Origin: Bigelowiella natans CCMP2755
Lineage: Eukaryota; Cercozoa; Chlorarachniophyceae
DNA: 52,500 nt
NCBI GenBank assembly: GCA_000320545.1
Contig: ADNK01001953.1
Span: 55,001 to 107,500 of the forward strand
Direction of reading: 5' to 3'
The first letter of the stretch is position 1. Every line of letters begins with the position of its first letter. The translations under genes and the position numbers were made by a program. The notes beneath the pieces are model-generated. The model worked only from the letters and a program-made list of their open reading frames with translations. It had not been told where the DNA came from and did not search any database. Shown here in pieces: positions 1-13,411 of the stretch.

Positions 1-43
1 ATGATGATGAGGAGGAGGAGGAGGGTGGAGATGCTGATGATGA

Positions 44-1705
44 AGAAGAAATGTGAGATTGAATCTATATTATCGGCTGGTATGTCCCCGCTTCTCCCAA
101 TGCTATTATTCCAATAGTATTATACATATTGTGAGACTTGGATGTTGTTCTTTTCTTTTGATTTTCAAGCTTATTCTGCCATTGCCGTTCGCCCTCGTTC
201 CCCCCTCCTCCCCCTCTCAGGAGAAGAAGGTGAATCAAATAAGAAACGATAGCAGACGTGGGAGAAATCGCGCCAAAACATCCAATAGGTATTGTGATAT
301 GCGCTGTAGTAGTGCTGCTGATGATGATCGACCATCACCATCAGTAGCAGCAGCAGTATGATGACGAAGAGGAGGAAGAGGGGCGGGGTGGGGGGGGGGG
401 GAGCAGCCGACCGAAATATGCTGTAGTTCTGGATGTCCTGTTTCTTTTTTTGCCCTTATTCTTTGTTCATCTTCTTCTTCTTCTTCTTCTTCTTCTTCTT
501 CTTCTACCTCAAACAGATCACCGAGAGCTCAGAGTCACTCGCCATCATCCCATCCTCCATCCTCCTCCCTGAGATCATCCATTTTGTCTCAAACCCTAAG
601 ATTCGGCGGCATCATCATTGCAGAAACGGAACAAACACGGTGATGTGATGAGCTTGCTGCTGTTAGTTAGTTAGTCTTAGTGTGTCAGTAGTTTTGGCGA
701 TTATTGTAAAGGATTGGTGTTACATCGTCATCACAGCCATCATTACCAGGAACGCTATAAGCATCATCAGCATCATCATCACCGTCATCGTCTCTGTCGC
801 TCTCCGACTACATTTTTGTTTTCATTTGTTTTCCATACTATTCTTCATCTTGAATAGTGAACTCTCACGTCGTCTATTCTTCATCTTAACTCCCACGTCA
901 TCGTTGTTGTTTTTGTTTCTCCTTCCCCACCATCTAAAGAACATGTTGTTGTTGTTGTTGTTGTTGTTTTCGGTGACAAGACCCTACACCTATCAAGCCG
1001 ATGTTGATTTGAGAAAGGTAGATGTAACGACGATGATGAGGCTCATGAGGATGATGCATGATCAATTACGGAAGATCTTCTCCTTCTCCTCGTCTCACCC
1101 ACCATCATCATCATCATCATCATCATTATTATCCCTTTGTGTGTGCGTGCAGGAAATTAATGAAAAAGAAGAAAAAGAGACTCAAGATGATGATGCCGAT
1201 AAAGAGGAAGAGAGGTGATACGAAATTACTACTACTACTACTACTACTACTACTACAATGATGGGATAATGTGCAGTGGGGTGAGGAAGAAGTAGAAGCC
1301 TATAACCCCCAGTACTACCATAGTATGGCGCTATCTTCATCATTATCATCGTCGCTGTCTTCATTGACTCTATCGTTCCTTTCTTTCAGACCTAGAGGCA
1401 GCAATCTGATGATAACGAAGAAGGAGGAGAAGAAGAAGGAAAGATGTGCTTCCACCCACACTCCTCCTACTCCTCAAAGGAGTGGGCCGAACTTGCCCAC
1501 AAGCATGTAATCAAACATGACAACGACAACGACAATGACGGCGACGGCTGTCTGTTTGACGTGTGTATCATTTCGCACTCGATTATTTATACATATTAAT
1601 CGGAAGAATAAAGAAGAAAAACAGTTGAACCCTAACAGCATGATATTTGGTGGAAATAAGGCCGTCGGTCTCCACTACTCGCATTCTTGTACAGAAGTGC
1701 CATAG
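44..1705 (+). CDS. 3' part of an unrecognised multi-exon gene
   Basis: I do not recognise this protein. Six exon pieces agree in phase: one ending at 79, then 221-288, 517-639, 981-1017, 1153-1214, 1390-1506 and 1639-1705, with a TAG stop. Several acceptors sit after good pyrimidine tracts (before 221 and 1390) and donors such as GTATTG and GTAATC follow. The product is basic and Ser/Pro-rich, then highly charged (Lys/Glu/Asp between 1153 and 1214), and ends in a short Gly/His/Cys tail. The introns are mostly (TCT), (GTT), (ATC) and (ACT) repeats. The 5' end probably lies left of the window, and the first piece is weak. An alternative frame across 1405-1575 also looks coding, so the exon at 1390 is the least certain part. 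Confidence 0.4.
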
Positions 1706-1920
1706 CTCCTCGCTGCCTCTAAAAGGGGATAGAAAGTAGTTGTGGTGCTGCTTACTGGTCATGATCCTGTTGGTGATGATGATGCTTGCGCCGCTGCTAT
1801 GATATGTTTTGTTATACAGGCTGGTAGTATCAAAAACTGATTTACAAGCTTCAACCGATAAGGGTTATGTCTTGTTTTTTGAAAGAAAAAGAAGAAGAAG
1901 ACGAAGAAGTGCTGAATACC

Positions 1921-1957
<37 letters not shown>

Positions 1958-4900
1958 CACACTTACAATGTGCTACATTGCACGTTTCTGACCCATGTTT
2001 TTTTATGAATACACCACAGGAATAATGTTAGATTCTGGAGTGGGCAGAATAGTAAGATTTGTTAGTTGTAGTAGGAGTAGTAGGATAGTAGTACATATTC
2101 TTTTAATATACGAACACTACATCACTCTATTTTTCCTTAAAACATTTGCTGCTACATGTGCGCATTCATATATATACGCACAAACAGATATAAGAGAGTG
2201 TATTGTTACACTATGTAGGGTCAGCATGTATGAATCGAGGCTGTTTTTCTGATGACATATCGCTTACGTGTCAATAACTGAATACGTCGATCTCAGGTTT
2301 CGCCTAAGGCGGCGGAGGGAAATTTAGAAGACGCACCAAATCCTTCTCGATAAGCGCTCCGTAACCGTTTTGATGCTGGTGCTGTAGTTTTTCACACGCT
2401 GCCTCGTTGTTGTGTCGCCTGGAACTGAGACTATATGTGGGCGCACACATGCTCATTTACTCCAAATGTTTACCGAAACAAAGGCTGTGCTCAACCATGC
2501 TAGCATGTAAGTATGTGTATGTGTGTGGAACTTGATTACGCTATGTGGGCGATGTAAACTATGACTAATATGGTTAACAGATGAAGCTGTCTTTCGTTTA
2601 TATTTGTGAGTTACTACCAAAAAAAAAAAATTGCGCGTACGTACCCAATAGATTATAATGAGCATTCGCACACACATCTGCCATCTAGACATGCTAGCAT
2701 GCCATACAGTATACACACGCGCGCGCGCGCGCTTACTACACATTGCTGTAGTCACGACTGCATGTGCATACTAGCTGACGCGGTGGTGCTGCTTATTCAG
2801 CATATATTCATTATGCGGCAGCAGCGTGCCACATAGTTTCCACAAGCTGCATCACAAGCGCGCAAGCTTAGCAACAGGGCCAAAACGCGCTATGCGAGCA
2901 TGCATGCTGTCAGTTTGCCTGTGTTGTTGTGTGTGCGTGATTGCGTAGCGCGACGATTGCAGTTACCACAGCACCGCCATGATGCTCTAAAGTTTACGTA
3001 CATTGCAAGATGAGTATCGTGCACACGTTGTGAAAAACATAATAATTAAAACAAACAGATGTAGCACAAAGCTAGCTGTGCGTAGCTGCTACGCTCTAGC
3101 AGCGCTGCTTTGCACAGCTACATTAGATTGACCATTGAAAAGATTCAATCACGCCATTACACCGTCGATCTCATACGCACGTTGTGCGCCATGCTAGCAC
3201 CATTGCTTGCACGTGCGAATGAGCTTGCACGAGCGCACACTGCGCACACATCGAATCACAGACAACGCAATGTCATGTGCATAACATACATGCTATTACT
3301 GTGTCGATTACAAGCATAGCTCTAGATGCTTGTCATGGACAACGTAATGTCATGTGTGTACAACATGTGTGCTATTACTGTGTCCATTATTCGACATAGT
3401 CACGCGCGCGGCGGCATCTGCAATGATTGCACATCACCCTTGATTGTTGCGCAAAAAATTGCTGGAAGTGTACCTGAACTACTCTCGTCGATAATAGCGT
3501 CATCAGATTATAGCTTCTTAAGTCGACGGAGTCGACTAAAACTTTACCTCTCTTAATGCAAAAGATATAATGCACAAATTACTCATAATGATATATAAAA
3601 TATTACATGATATACCGATGCATAGTATAAGAACGACAAGATTTTTTTTCTTACACAAGATCGAACAGAGATGATCACGTTGTAGACCGCGAACCATGTG
3701 TGTTGCAAACACGTAACAAATTTGTACTGCGACAATATATAACATCTCCAAAAAAGACAAAAATACATCAAAGAGCGATAATTAAAAAAAATAATGATCT
3801 TAGATCTACGGATGCCTTCAAAATAACGTAAGACCTACCAAGTGCTACACCAAAACGCATGCTACGCTTGAAAGGATGTCAAAAATGTATCGCGACAAAT
3901 GCGTATACCCAAATAAATGGTTAAAACCGACGCAATCCACCGGGAGCCAGTGCTCCGTGGATGGGGTCAGCACAGTGCAGTTGGCACGATGTGGTGACGA
4001 CAATCCTCTGACGGGATGTCGTGGTCCTTGTCGCAAGGAACAATGTCGCGATTGGCGCCCTTGCGACAGCACGTCATGTTGACACGTGCCGACAGCCGAA
4101 GCTTCTCGAAAGCTTCGGGAAACAATTCGGAACATCAATTTGCGCGCCAAATGCTGTCAATGCGCAAACATGCAACGGAAGCAAATCGTGATTGGAATCA
4201 AAACAGACAAGTGCCTTCGCGCATTGCATGGTTTCGTGATCTGAGCTGTCCCAGCCAGTGCGTGTTTGTTCCGTGTGCATCGTGTGTCTGCATGCATCAG
4301 CGACTGCTTTCACAAGTCCAGCTAGTGCGATGCATGATGGACACATGCAAAGCAACACGTCATGCTGTGCGATGCCATGTTGCTGTGCCTGTTGCACATT
4401 GATCAGATGATGAGCCTCACTGCATCATCTGCATGCCCATGCAATTGCTTTCGCACGCACTGCTGAGTGAGCATGCTAGCATGCACATGCACTGCACCTG
4501 ATGGCATGTTGATGCATGGCGCACCTGCATGCATCGCACATTCAAATGCTGAAAGCAAAGTTTGCAAATCAATTCATTTGGGTCATTCATCATTGCCATC
4601 AACGCAACATGTTCCACTTGACATGTTTCATTGTCACAGGCATCTGCCACACAATGTCACCACTGATCAGTACACACATTGCATGTTTTCAGACACAGCA
4701 TTGAGTTTGGCATTGTGATGAATCCCGGAAGCTGCGCATCGCCACCTTCATGCACACTTGCCACCTTTGTCCGCTGAACAACACAAATTCATCATCATGA
4801 GGGCTCTACACATGCAACGCCATCAAAATGTCACGTGTCAGAACAAGAAAAGTGAAAATGTGTGCATTGGGTTGCGCAAAGTGTGGCTGAAATGCGACCC

Positions 4901-6059
4901 TAGCTGTCACACAATGAGAAATCATTTCATCCTTCTCGTCCTTTGAAACCAATGTGTGCAACATGCACGCTTATTTTATTACTGCCCATGTTAGAAGACA
5001 CCTTATTACATTCTGCCAAATGACATTCTTTTCTTCTCTGTCGAAGGGAGTCCTCAAGCTCAAAAGGGAAAATCCCTACAGCAAACGCGAATTGCATTCA
5101 GTGTCAGCCTTTCGATGTTCATGCAATGTACGGAAATTTCGAGGAGAGAAAAAATGGCAAAAATATATGCGACAACGGAAAATATTTAGTCGTAGTAGCT
5201 AAGCAACCTCAACCCTCGTCATTCCCTCTCGATTCTAAATTGGTAATATCTTATCACTGCGACATGATGCAATTAATGTTTTCGTAGGGAAATTTTCAAA
5301 TTGGCTCCGGATGTCGCGTCTAGATGTAGCGGTTACACAATGAAACATCTCAAAAAAATGACTTCGTTTATATTTGAACGACTTCAACAAGCCCAATCTG
5401 ATTTCAAGCTCAAGTTCCATGATTGTTAAGAAAATCAAATTGAATTTAAGTACATTTCTTATGAAAGATAAGTAATAAAGATTTCAGCAAGGGTATATTC
5501 TCGGAAAAATTAATCAATTTCCGCATTGATAGGTTGAAAAAAATATCACCTGTTAGAGTAACGTGCGGTTTCATACTAAAATGATCCAAACGCAGGAGGT
5601 TTTACCCTAATTACTGCCCTCCGACAAGCCATCAAAGAGAAAACTCACCGACATAAACCCCAAGATTTTTGCCGCCCCCGAATCTCCCAAATAGCCGAAG
5701 AAATCTCGAAATGATAAATAAGGGCGTTTTGTCTCATACATTGGGAAAATACCTTGTTTCAACACTAAATAACATGCATTTCTATATCTCATGCGTGATA
5801 AAGTGCTAGAATTCATTTGCGAGAGTTAATGTAAACCTAAATCAGCCTACATATTCAGAGTGAGGTAAAATAAATATGATGTCGTATATAAAATATTTAT
5901 GATTATTTCTACATGATTCAACCCTGACATTTTCACATTAGAGCTGAATTACATTGCAAGGTTGCACCTGAATCCCTCCCCTCCATTCCCTTCGCCGTCT
6001 TGATTTCCGTCCACAAAGAAATTAAATTAGAGACGTCAATCACTTATTAGGAATAAAAA
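1706..6059. other. Intergenic region with microsatellite and dispersed repeats
   Basis: I find no convincing gene in this 4.3 kb. It holds a (CA)n run near 1925-1957. From about 2400 to 3500 the sequence is rich in GCATGC, GCTAGC and TGCA words and contains an imperfect tandem duplication (3261-3310 and 3338-3388). A differently worded island at about 3850-5000 is rich in TGCATT and GCAATG. A perfect stem-loop lies at 4096-4118. From about 5200 to 6000 it is AT-rich without clear exons. The open frames here are short and have no splice-consistent partners. Confidence 0.6.
4096..4118. repeat. Perfect 9-bp inverted repeat (stem-loop)
   Basis: The arms CCGAAGCTT (4096-4104) and AAGCTTCGG (4110-4118) are exact reverse complements around a 5-base loop. 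No T-run follows and no gene ends nearby, so a role in transcript ending is not supported. Confidence 0.8.
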
Positions 6060-7487
<1,428 letters not shown>

Positions 7488-9378
7488 ACACATGCAGCAA
7501 TAAGCGAATGACTCCAGTCGTAATCCATCGAACGATATCTGTGGATCGATCGTCGTGTAGAATGCTTTTTCATCCTTTCTCCATCATCTCCATCACTGCC
7601 CTGATGCTCCTTCTCCTCCTCCTCCTCCTCTTTCATTCCAACCTGCTTCACATCCCCACAAGCTTACTGCGACTGTCCATTACCTGCTGTAAGCAAATGA
7701 AGAACAACACTAGAAATTTCTGTCTTCATGAAAAGTAGTTGAAATAGGTCCGCATAGCATTCGGTTTTTCCTGATATTTCACCGATTCTAATGCAATGTA
7801 AGGATCAATCAGTTTTTCGCTGCTTGACGGAAAAAACCTTTTTTTTACCAATTCACGCCCCCTCCCCCCCCTCTCCCGTTGAAGGGGAAACTCTTGACTG
7901 TGTCATCATTTCTATTTCTTCCTGCAAAATGCTAAGTGCATCACCTTTTCCATTTTTTCCAAAAATCGAGATGAGGCAGTAGTATAAGCAGCAAGAAATC
8001 AGCATTACGAAGCTGCAGGCAGCTTCGATGACCGAACCATAAAACACACAGACACACCTATATAAGTATATTTCATATAGCCTTCGACGCGTCTACCACG
8101 CAGAAAAGGAAAAAAAACAGTAAAAACCGCGGCAGAGAGTAAGCGACGTGCGTCAAGGATATAATCTACTTTTACAGTAGTATTGATTCGAGAAACATGC
8201 AAAAAATGTTCCATTTTGCACGCAACACCGCACAGGCTATGGATTGATTAGAGAGAAGGAACATTTTCCAACAAGGCCCAGGCTAGCAGGCAACATTTTT
8301 TGTCTCTGTTTATTGCGTGATCTTGGTTTCATTTTTTAAAGGCATAGTATCAAGTTCCGATTAGTCGTTCCGTGCATGCTAGAATCGCCCCCCGCGAAAA
8401 TTACTGATACTAAAAACTATTGATTCGATCGTTTGGTTCGTGTTCATGCTGAACGTGAATCCACTTACTATATCTAGACACCTTGCTATGTTGCACATGC
8501 GGTCAGCACATGTCTAGCTGCAATGTAAAGCGGACCACACTAGCACACTCTACTAGTCTATCCAGCTATATATATGCTGTTTGCTTGGCATTGCATATGC
8601 TACACGAAGATGCGGAACGTATATGTGGCCATCCAGCGTCATTGTTGAACACATCTAATACATATGCGGGCATGCATGCAATACGTACGTGACAAAAGAC
8701 GTGCGAAGCGCACAACTATGCGCATGTATCGTACGACGGTCTTGGCTCCGTCGTCGACGTTATGTGGTCGTATATAAATAATATTATATATAATAGCTAG
8801 ATAGCCGCTTCGCGAGGAGTATTATTCGCTCATTATTATAGAATTAAATTGTTCTAAACTCAACAAATTAATAGGAAATGCATTCTGGGCAGAATAATCA
8901 TCATTGTTATCATTTGGCTTCTTACGATATGAGAGAGATGCTTATATTGCATCGTTATTACGTACCAGATATCATCAACCACCTCCCTACTCAATGAACA
9001 CATCGACCATGCCTCACATGCAGTAGTAGGACAAAGGTCTGACGCATTGTGATATTATACCTCTTCGATCCTCGTCATATAGTCATCAAGCCATTGCATT
9101 ATTCTCGACAAACTGCAACGTATATTCGCTCTGATTTATAACACATAAACAGAGTATCGGCCACAACAACTATAGAGCGCATGCGCGCGATTATCAAAGA
9201 TGGTGAATACTTAATGAATGGCACACTACCCTTCCCTCAGCTCCGCGGTAGTTCATTGCCTAGGAATATAGAATTGATGAGAGGGGATCATTAATGACAA
9301 GAACTTACGAATGAAGTGACTAATTGACTGAATCGCTGCTGTGTGAGTGATGATGACACTCGTCAATAGCCCCAGCCG
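7488..9378. other. Convergent intergenic region, no firm gene
   Basis: This stretch separates the ends of two convergent genes. Weak hints of minus-strand coding exist: a Glu-rich open frame with Asp/Ser/Arg near 7500-7640, and a piece at 7853-7927 with a plausible acceptor that encodes a short acidic then Ser/Gly-rich tail to a stop. I could not join them. Hairpins occur at 7274-7296 (GCTCGTCG arms) and 8733-8754 (ACGACGG arms). Around 8400-8700 the GCATGC/CATATG-rich dispersed-repeat style returns. Confidence 0.5.
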
Positions 9379-9419
9379 TTATTGCAGTATATCGTGGTAC
9401 AGTAGGCCATTACCACCTC

Positions 9420-9473
<54 letters not shown>

Positions 9474-9691
9474 CTCCCCCCCTCTCTCTAGCACTCCGTA
9501 CCTTTCTTTGGCGATACATCAGGCACATGGTGCACGGGCCCCAGCATGGACTTGAAGCAACAACAAACGATAACAACAACAACAACAACAACAACAACTG
9601 ATTACAGGCATTTTTTTTTGACTTGTTTTTCCCTCTCCTTTTATCATCTCCGCTTCTCATCCTCGCTATTTTTTCTTCGAAGTAATAAACA

Positions 9692-9723
<32 letters not shown>

Positions 9724-10359
9724 AACTGCTACTACTATGAAGTACTGTCTCTATTACAGCATTTGAACGCAATCGGCGAATAACCATTGCGACCCACGAG
9801 GCCCTGAAAAGGCTTTAGAAGCGAGGTGGTATGCCATCAAGGCTGGAATCATCAACAAGTGCAAGACAGGTGGTAGTAAAAGCAGTAGTAGCAGTAGTAG
9901 AAGTGGTAGTAGTAGCAGAAGAGGATGATCTTTACAATCGATGTGTGTAGTAGTAGCAGTGTAGCCTCTTAGTTCCTGAAGTCGTCAATCATACCTTCTC
10001 CCTCACGTAGTGTTGGGAGGTTGTACTTGTTGCGAAATCGTGCAAGTATGTGCCCTTGGAAGCAACACGAATAGTACTGAGATGAGAGAAATACGGGGGG
10101 GGGGATGGGAGAGTGGGGAGAGTGTTGTTAGGAGTAATAAGTTTTCCAATTCAATACGGACGTATATTGTTTAGATATTGCGAACTGCATATGATCAATC
10201 ACATTTGCTTACAAACGTATGGACATACCTGCGGGCAGCAGATACAAGTGCATATTGCGCAATAAGGGCTGTTGTTTGATAACGAGAGGAGGAGGAAGAG
10301 GAGGCCAAGTGGTAATCAATGAAAAGAAATTTGGATAAAACAGGGAGGACGGTTTCATA

Positions 10360-10396
<37 letters not shown>

Positions 10397-10411
10397 ATTA
10401 TATTTTTTTGA

Positions 10412-10442
<31 letters not shown>

Positions 10443-11662
10443 CGTATGTGTGCGGCGTTGAAGTGAAAGCCATTTCTCTGTGTATATGTACGTCGCACAT
10501 ATTCATCACCTTCATCATCAGCATTATCATCATTATACCCCACAACCCACTTGCTACACCCATCCACCATTAACAACAACAATAGTAATAACAACAATAA
10601 TAACTGATCCCAGTATGATGATGGTGACGATGTTCACTCGTTTGTAAGCAATTGCATCCATCATCCCTCGACAGCCTACTACAATTGCTGCTAATATTAT
10701 TACTACTACTACTAGTAGTAGTAGTGCTACTACTGCATTACTAGGAAAGGATGCAAGACCCACAGAAATTAGGAGCAAAGTGCCAGCCCTCGCTCCCAAT
10801 ATCCTGAATGGATACGTGTGCAATCGATATATCGGTGAATTCATTTGTGGGAGATGGGTGTGTGAGAATATTGAGGAAAACAGGAAAACGATGATGTAAG
10901 AAGGTATCGCCAGTAAGAAACGATACAAATTAATAGTAACGATACAAAATAGTAACAACCAAGTGAGGGGGTAATTACTATTATCATCGAGTAAAGAAAG
11001 TGAGTGCATATTCTTGTTATATTCGCGTTGTTGTTCTCTGTAATGTTCATATTTGCTAGTATATAAACATCGTTCGTTCTCTCTCTCTTTCTCTTTCCCT
11101 CTCTCTCTCTCTCACACATCATAAACGTCGCAGCCGAGTTCGCAGAACATGCATAGTCCGCAACTAATTCGTATATACAAACAACAAAATAAACAACAAT
11201 ACGGCATCGGTAGCACCACCAAAAAATAGCAGCAAGAACAACGATGTGAGTACACAACACACATTTTGCCCAGTGTTTTGTAAAATAGTTGTTTGCTAAG
11301 ACAGAGGCGCAGTGGGATCATGCTAGTGGTAGAAGTAGTAGTAGCAGTAGTAGTGGTAACAACAATCAGCGATTGATTGATAATGATACTACCAGCTTCC
11401 ATAAATGCAGACGAGAGGCTCATCAAAGCATGAACAAGTTTTGCCCACCTAATGGAGGAGGGTGGAGGGGGGGGGAGGGAGTGGGAGATTGTTGGGGGTT
11501 ATGGGGATTTGTGAGTGATTGCGTGAGAGTATGGAATATGGAGGAGATAGCTACTACTACTACTACTACCACTACTACTACTACAGCGACCCATTGGTTA
11601 TTGTTGGCCAATAGCGGTGCATTTCCTCCGCCGTCTTCATCAATTACTGTGTTTATACATAT

Positions 11663-11728
<66 letters not shown>

Positions 11729-12261
11729 GTGTGTGTACATGATTGTGTTTGTCAGTTGTGGCACCAATGAGGAAGAAGAAATTCTCAACAACCAAAGAGT
11801 AGCAAAAGATGAATTGAAAAGAAGGGCGAGAGTTCCAATGAATACATCATGTTTTGCACAGAGAAGAGCGCACATGCGATAAACCATAGCGTAATATTTA
11901 GTAAAGTGTTTAACGCTAGCAGTATAAGCACCTAATTACTATTGGAAAGTATAATAATACTTTATCGCTGTACGTCAAGTTGATTATAACGTAAAATCAG
12001 GTTGGTCGTATAATTAGAAATTAATGGTGATGGTGGTGATGTCGACCCACTCCGTATTGTCATCAATCGGAAAAAAAATTTAACAAACAGATCAAACTCT
12101 GTTGTACAACCTTGAGCCAGAGGCTCAGCAGGGACCACGACGCCCGTTACCACTCCCGTTACATCTGAATCCACCGCCTCATCGTGACCATATGCTTGTT
12201 TCTGCTGCTGCCCTTGAAGATGTTGTTCGTTTCGAAGCTGATTGCAGTATGGAATCGACAT
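9379..12261 (-). CDS. PLAC8-family cysteine-rich protein
   Basis: Minus-strand exons are 12111-12261, 11591-11646, 11393-11448, 10229-10268, 9995-10076, 9758-9842 and 9379-9550, 642 nt in all, for 213 residues. A Gln-rich N terminus leads to NNNQW, then a dense Cys region (residues about 70-110: CSCFDEPLVCIYGSC, PYCAICTCICCPQ, YYSCCF), then RNKYNLP, and a second Cys cluster near residue 158 (PCWGPCTMC). This order (two Cys clusters split by a basic KYxLP stretch) is the PLAC8 / FCR1 / cornifelin pattern. Family members sit in membranes and include metal-resistance and organ-size regulators, so a membrane or metal role is inferred. The last exon appears to read through a (GA)n run, giving an Arg-Glu tail; a donor at 9492 (AAG|GTACGG) could instead end it. 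The third intron (11392-10269) is about 1.1 kb. The start ATG follows an in-frame stop. Confidence 0.75.
9420..9470. repeat. (TC)n microsatellite within predicted coding exon
   Basis: A run of CT dinucleotides on the plus strand. Read on the minus strand it is in frame with the PLAC8-type gene and would encode alternating Arg and Glu. Confidence 0.85.
9572..9730. repeat. (CAA)n and (CTA)n trinucleotide repeats in an intron
   Basis: A CAA run (about 9572-9598) and a CTA run (about 9692-9723) lie inside the predicted intron between the last two exons of the PLAC8-type gene. Confidence 0.9.
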
Positions 12262-12625
12262 TCAAAGGGGTGCGAAAATAGGATAACATTCATCCTCATG
12301 TTATTCACAAAATCATCCGTTAATAATACTACCGTTTGCCCACAGTTTCCGCAGGTGAAATACTAGTCAATTATTGGACAAGAAATAGAGGATAGATACA
12401 GCAAACAAGAAGGAGAAACATACAAAATTAAATCAGTAAGAAGGGCTGAAATGGCTCAGGATCGTGCTCTCATTGGCTGCTGCACTGCTGGTTCTACAAC
12501 TACTACATATACTACTACTACTACTATAGGTACTACCTCGACATGATTGGGAGCCTCAAGTTCAGTGCTACACGACGGGCAGACAACCTAAGCGTGTTGC
12601 ATTTGAGCAGGGTTTTAGTTATATA

Positions 12626-12672
<47 letters not shown>

Positions 12673-13411
12673 AGTAATATTGGGTAATATTATATATATA
12701 ATATGTATATAAATGTACATGTATATGTGTGTGTGTGTTCATCGCAATTAGTATATATTCCTTTAAGTAGCTGTCACACATCATCATATCCCTGTTTCTA
12801 CTACTGATACCACCACCACCACTACCACCACTACTCGTACTTGAAGTGAAACAAAACTCTGAGGAATGAATGAAAAATATCTTTTGTTTTCTCTTCGGAA
12901 TCGGGAAAACCGAATTGTTCATCGCCACAAGATCATATCTCCAACAAAATAATCTTGTACATGGAGGCGGTATCGAATGCAAGCTTTGCAACTTGTAACA
13001 AAAAGTGTTTTGACAAATGGACATCAAGGCTGTGTACTCTCATTAGCAGCTATCGAGTTGCTGAGCTCTGAAGGGGCTCAGGATGGAAATTTTATCTCAG
13101 ATGTTTTTCCGATATATTCATTTTAAACAGTTAAAACTAGTAATCTGTAGTGTAACGCTACGACATGATCTGCTACATTATGTGGAGAGATTATCCGTAA
13201 ATTATCTTATCAAATACCACCTAAAAGCAGGATCAGCAGCACAACACAGCCAACAGCCACAAAAGGCGTCAGGAATGAGTTGGCAGAATGTTCTCCGAAA
13301 ATGCAGGTGCTTTCAAGGATGAGTTTGCGGACAACAGCAATATTTCCTTGTCGTTTTGGTAAAATAGCCTGTGTTTGAGTGTAAAGGAATTCGAACCACT
13401 CGCTCGAGCGA
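12262..13411. other. Divergent intergenic region between the PLAC8-type and UBZ-ankyrin-BTB genes
   Basis: Two genes start outward from this 1.15 kb, so it probably carries both promoters. It contains an (AT)n block near 12626-12671 and short ACT and CCA trinucleotide runs. A minus-strand open frame (12533-13027) is mostly repeat-coded and unsupported. I cannot point to a specific promoter element. Confidence 0.6.

Noticed and set aside
1405-1575. EF-hand-like stretch (DNDNDGDG) in an alternative frame
   Set aside because: The upstream strong acceptor puts the exon in another frame, the loop lacks the acidic position 12, and the alternative frame needs a weaker acceptor.
9750-9865. Plus-strand frame with NNHCDPRGPEKALEARWY
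   Set aside because: An in-frame TGA precedes it with no acceptor in between, while the minus strand fits the PLAC8-type gene in phase.
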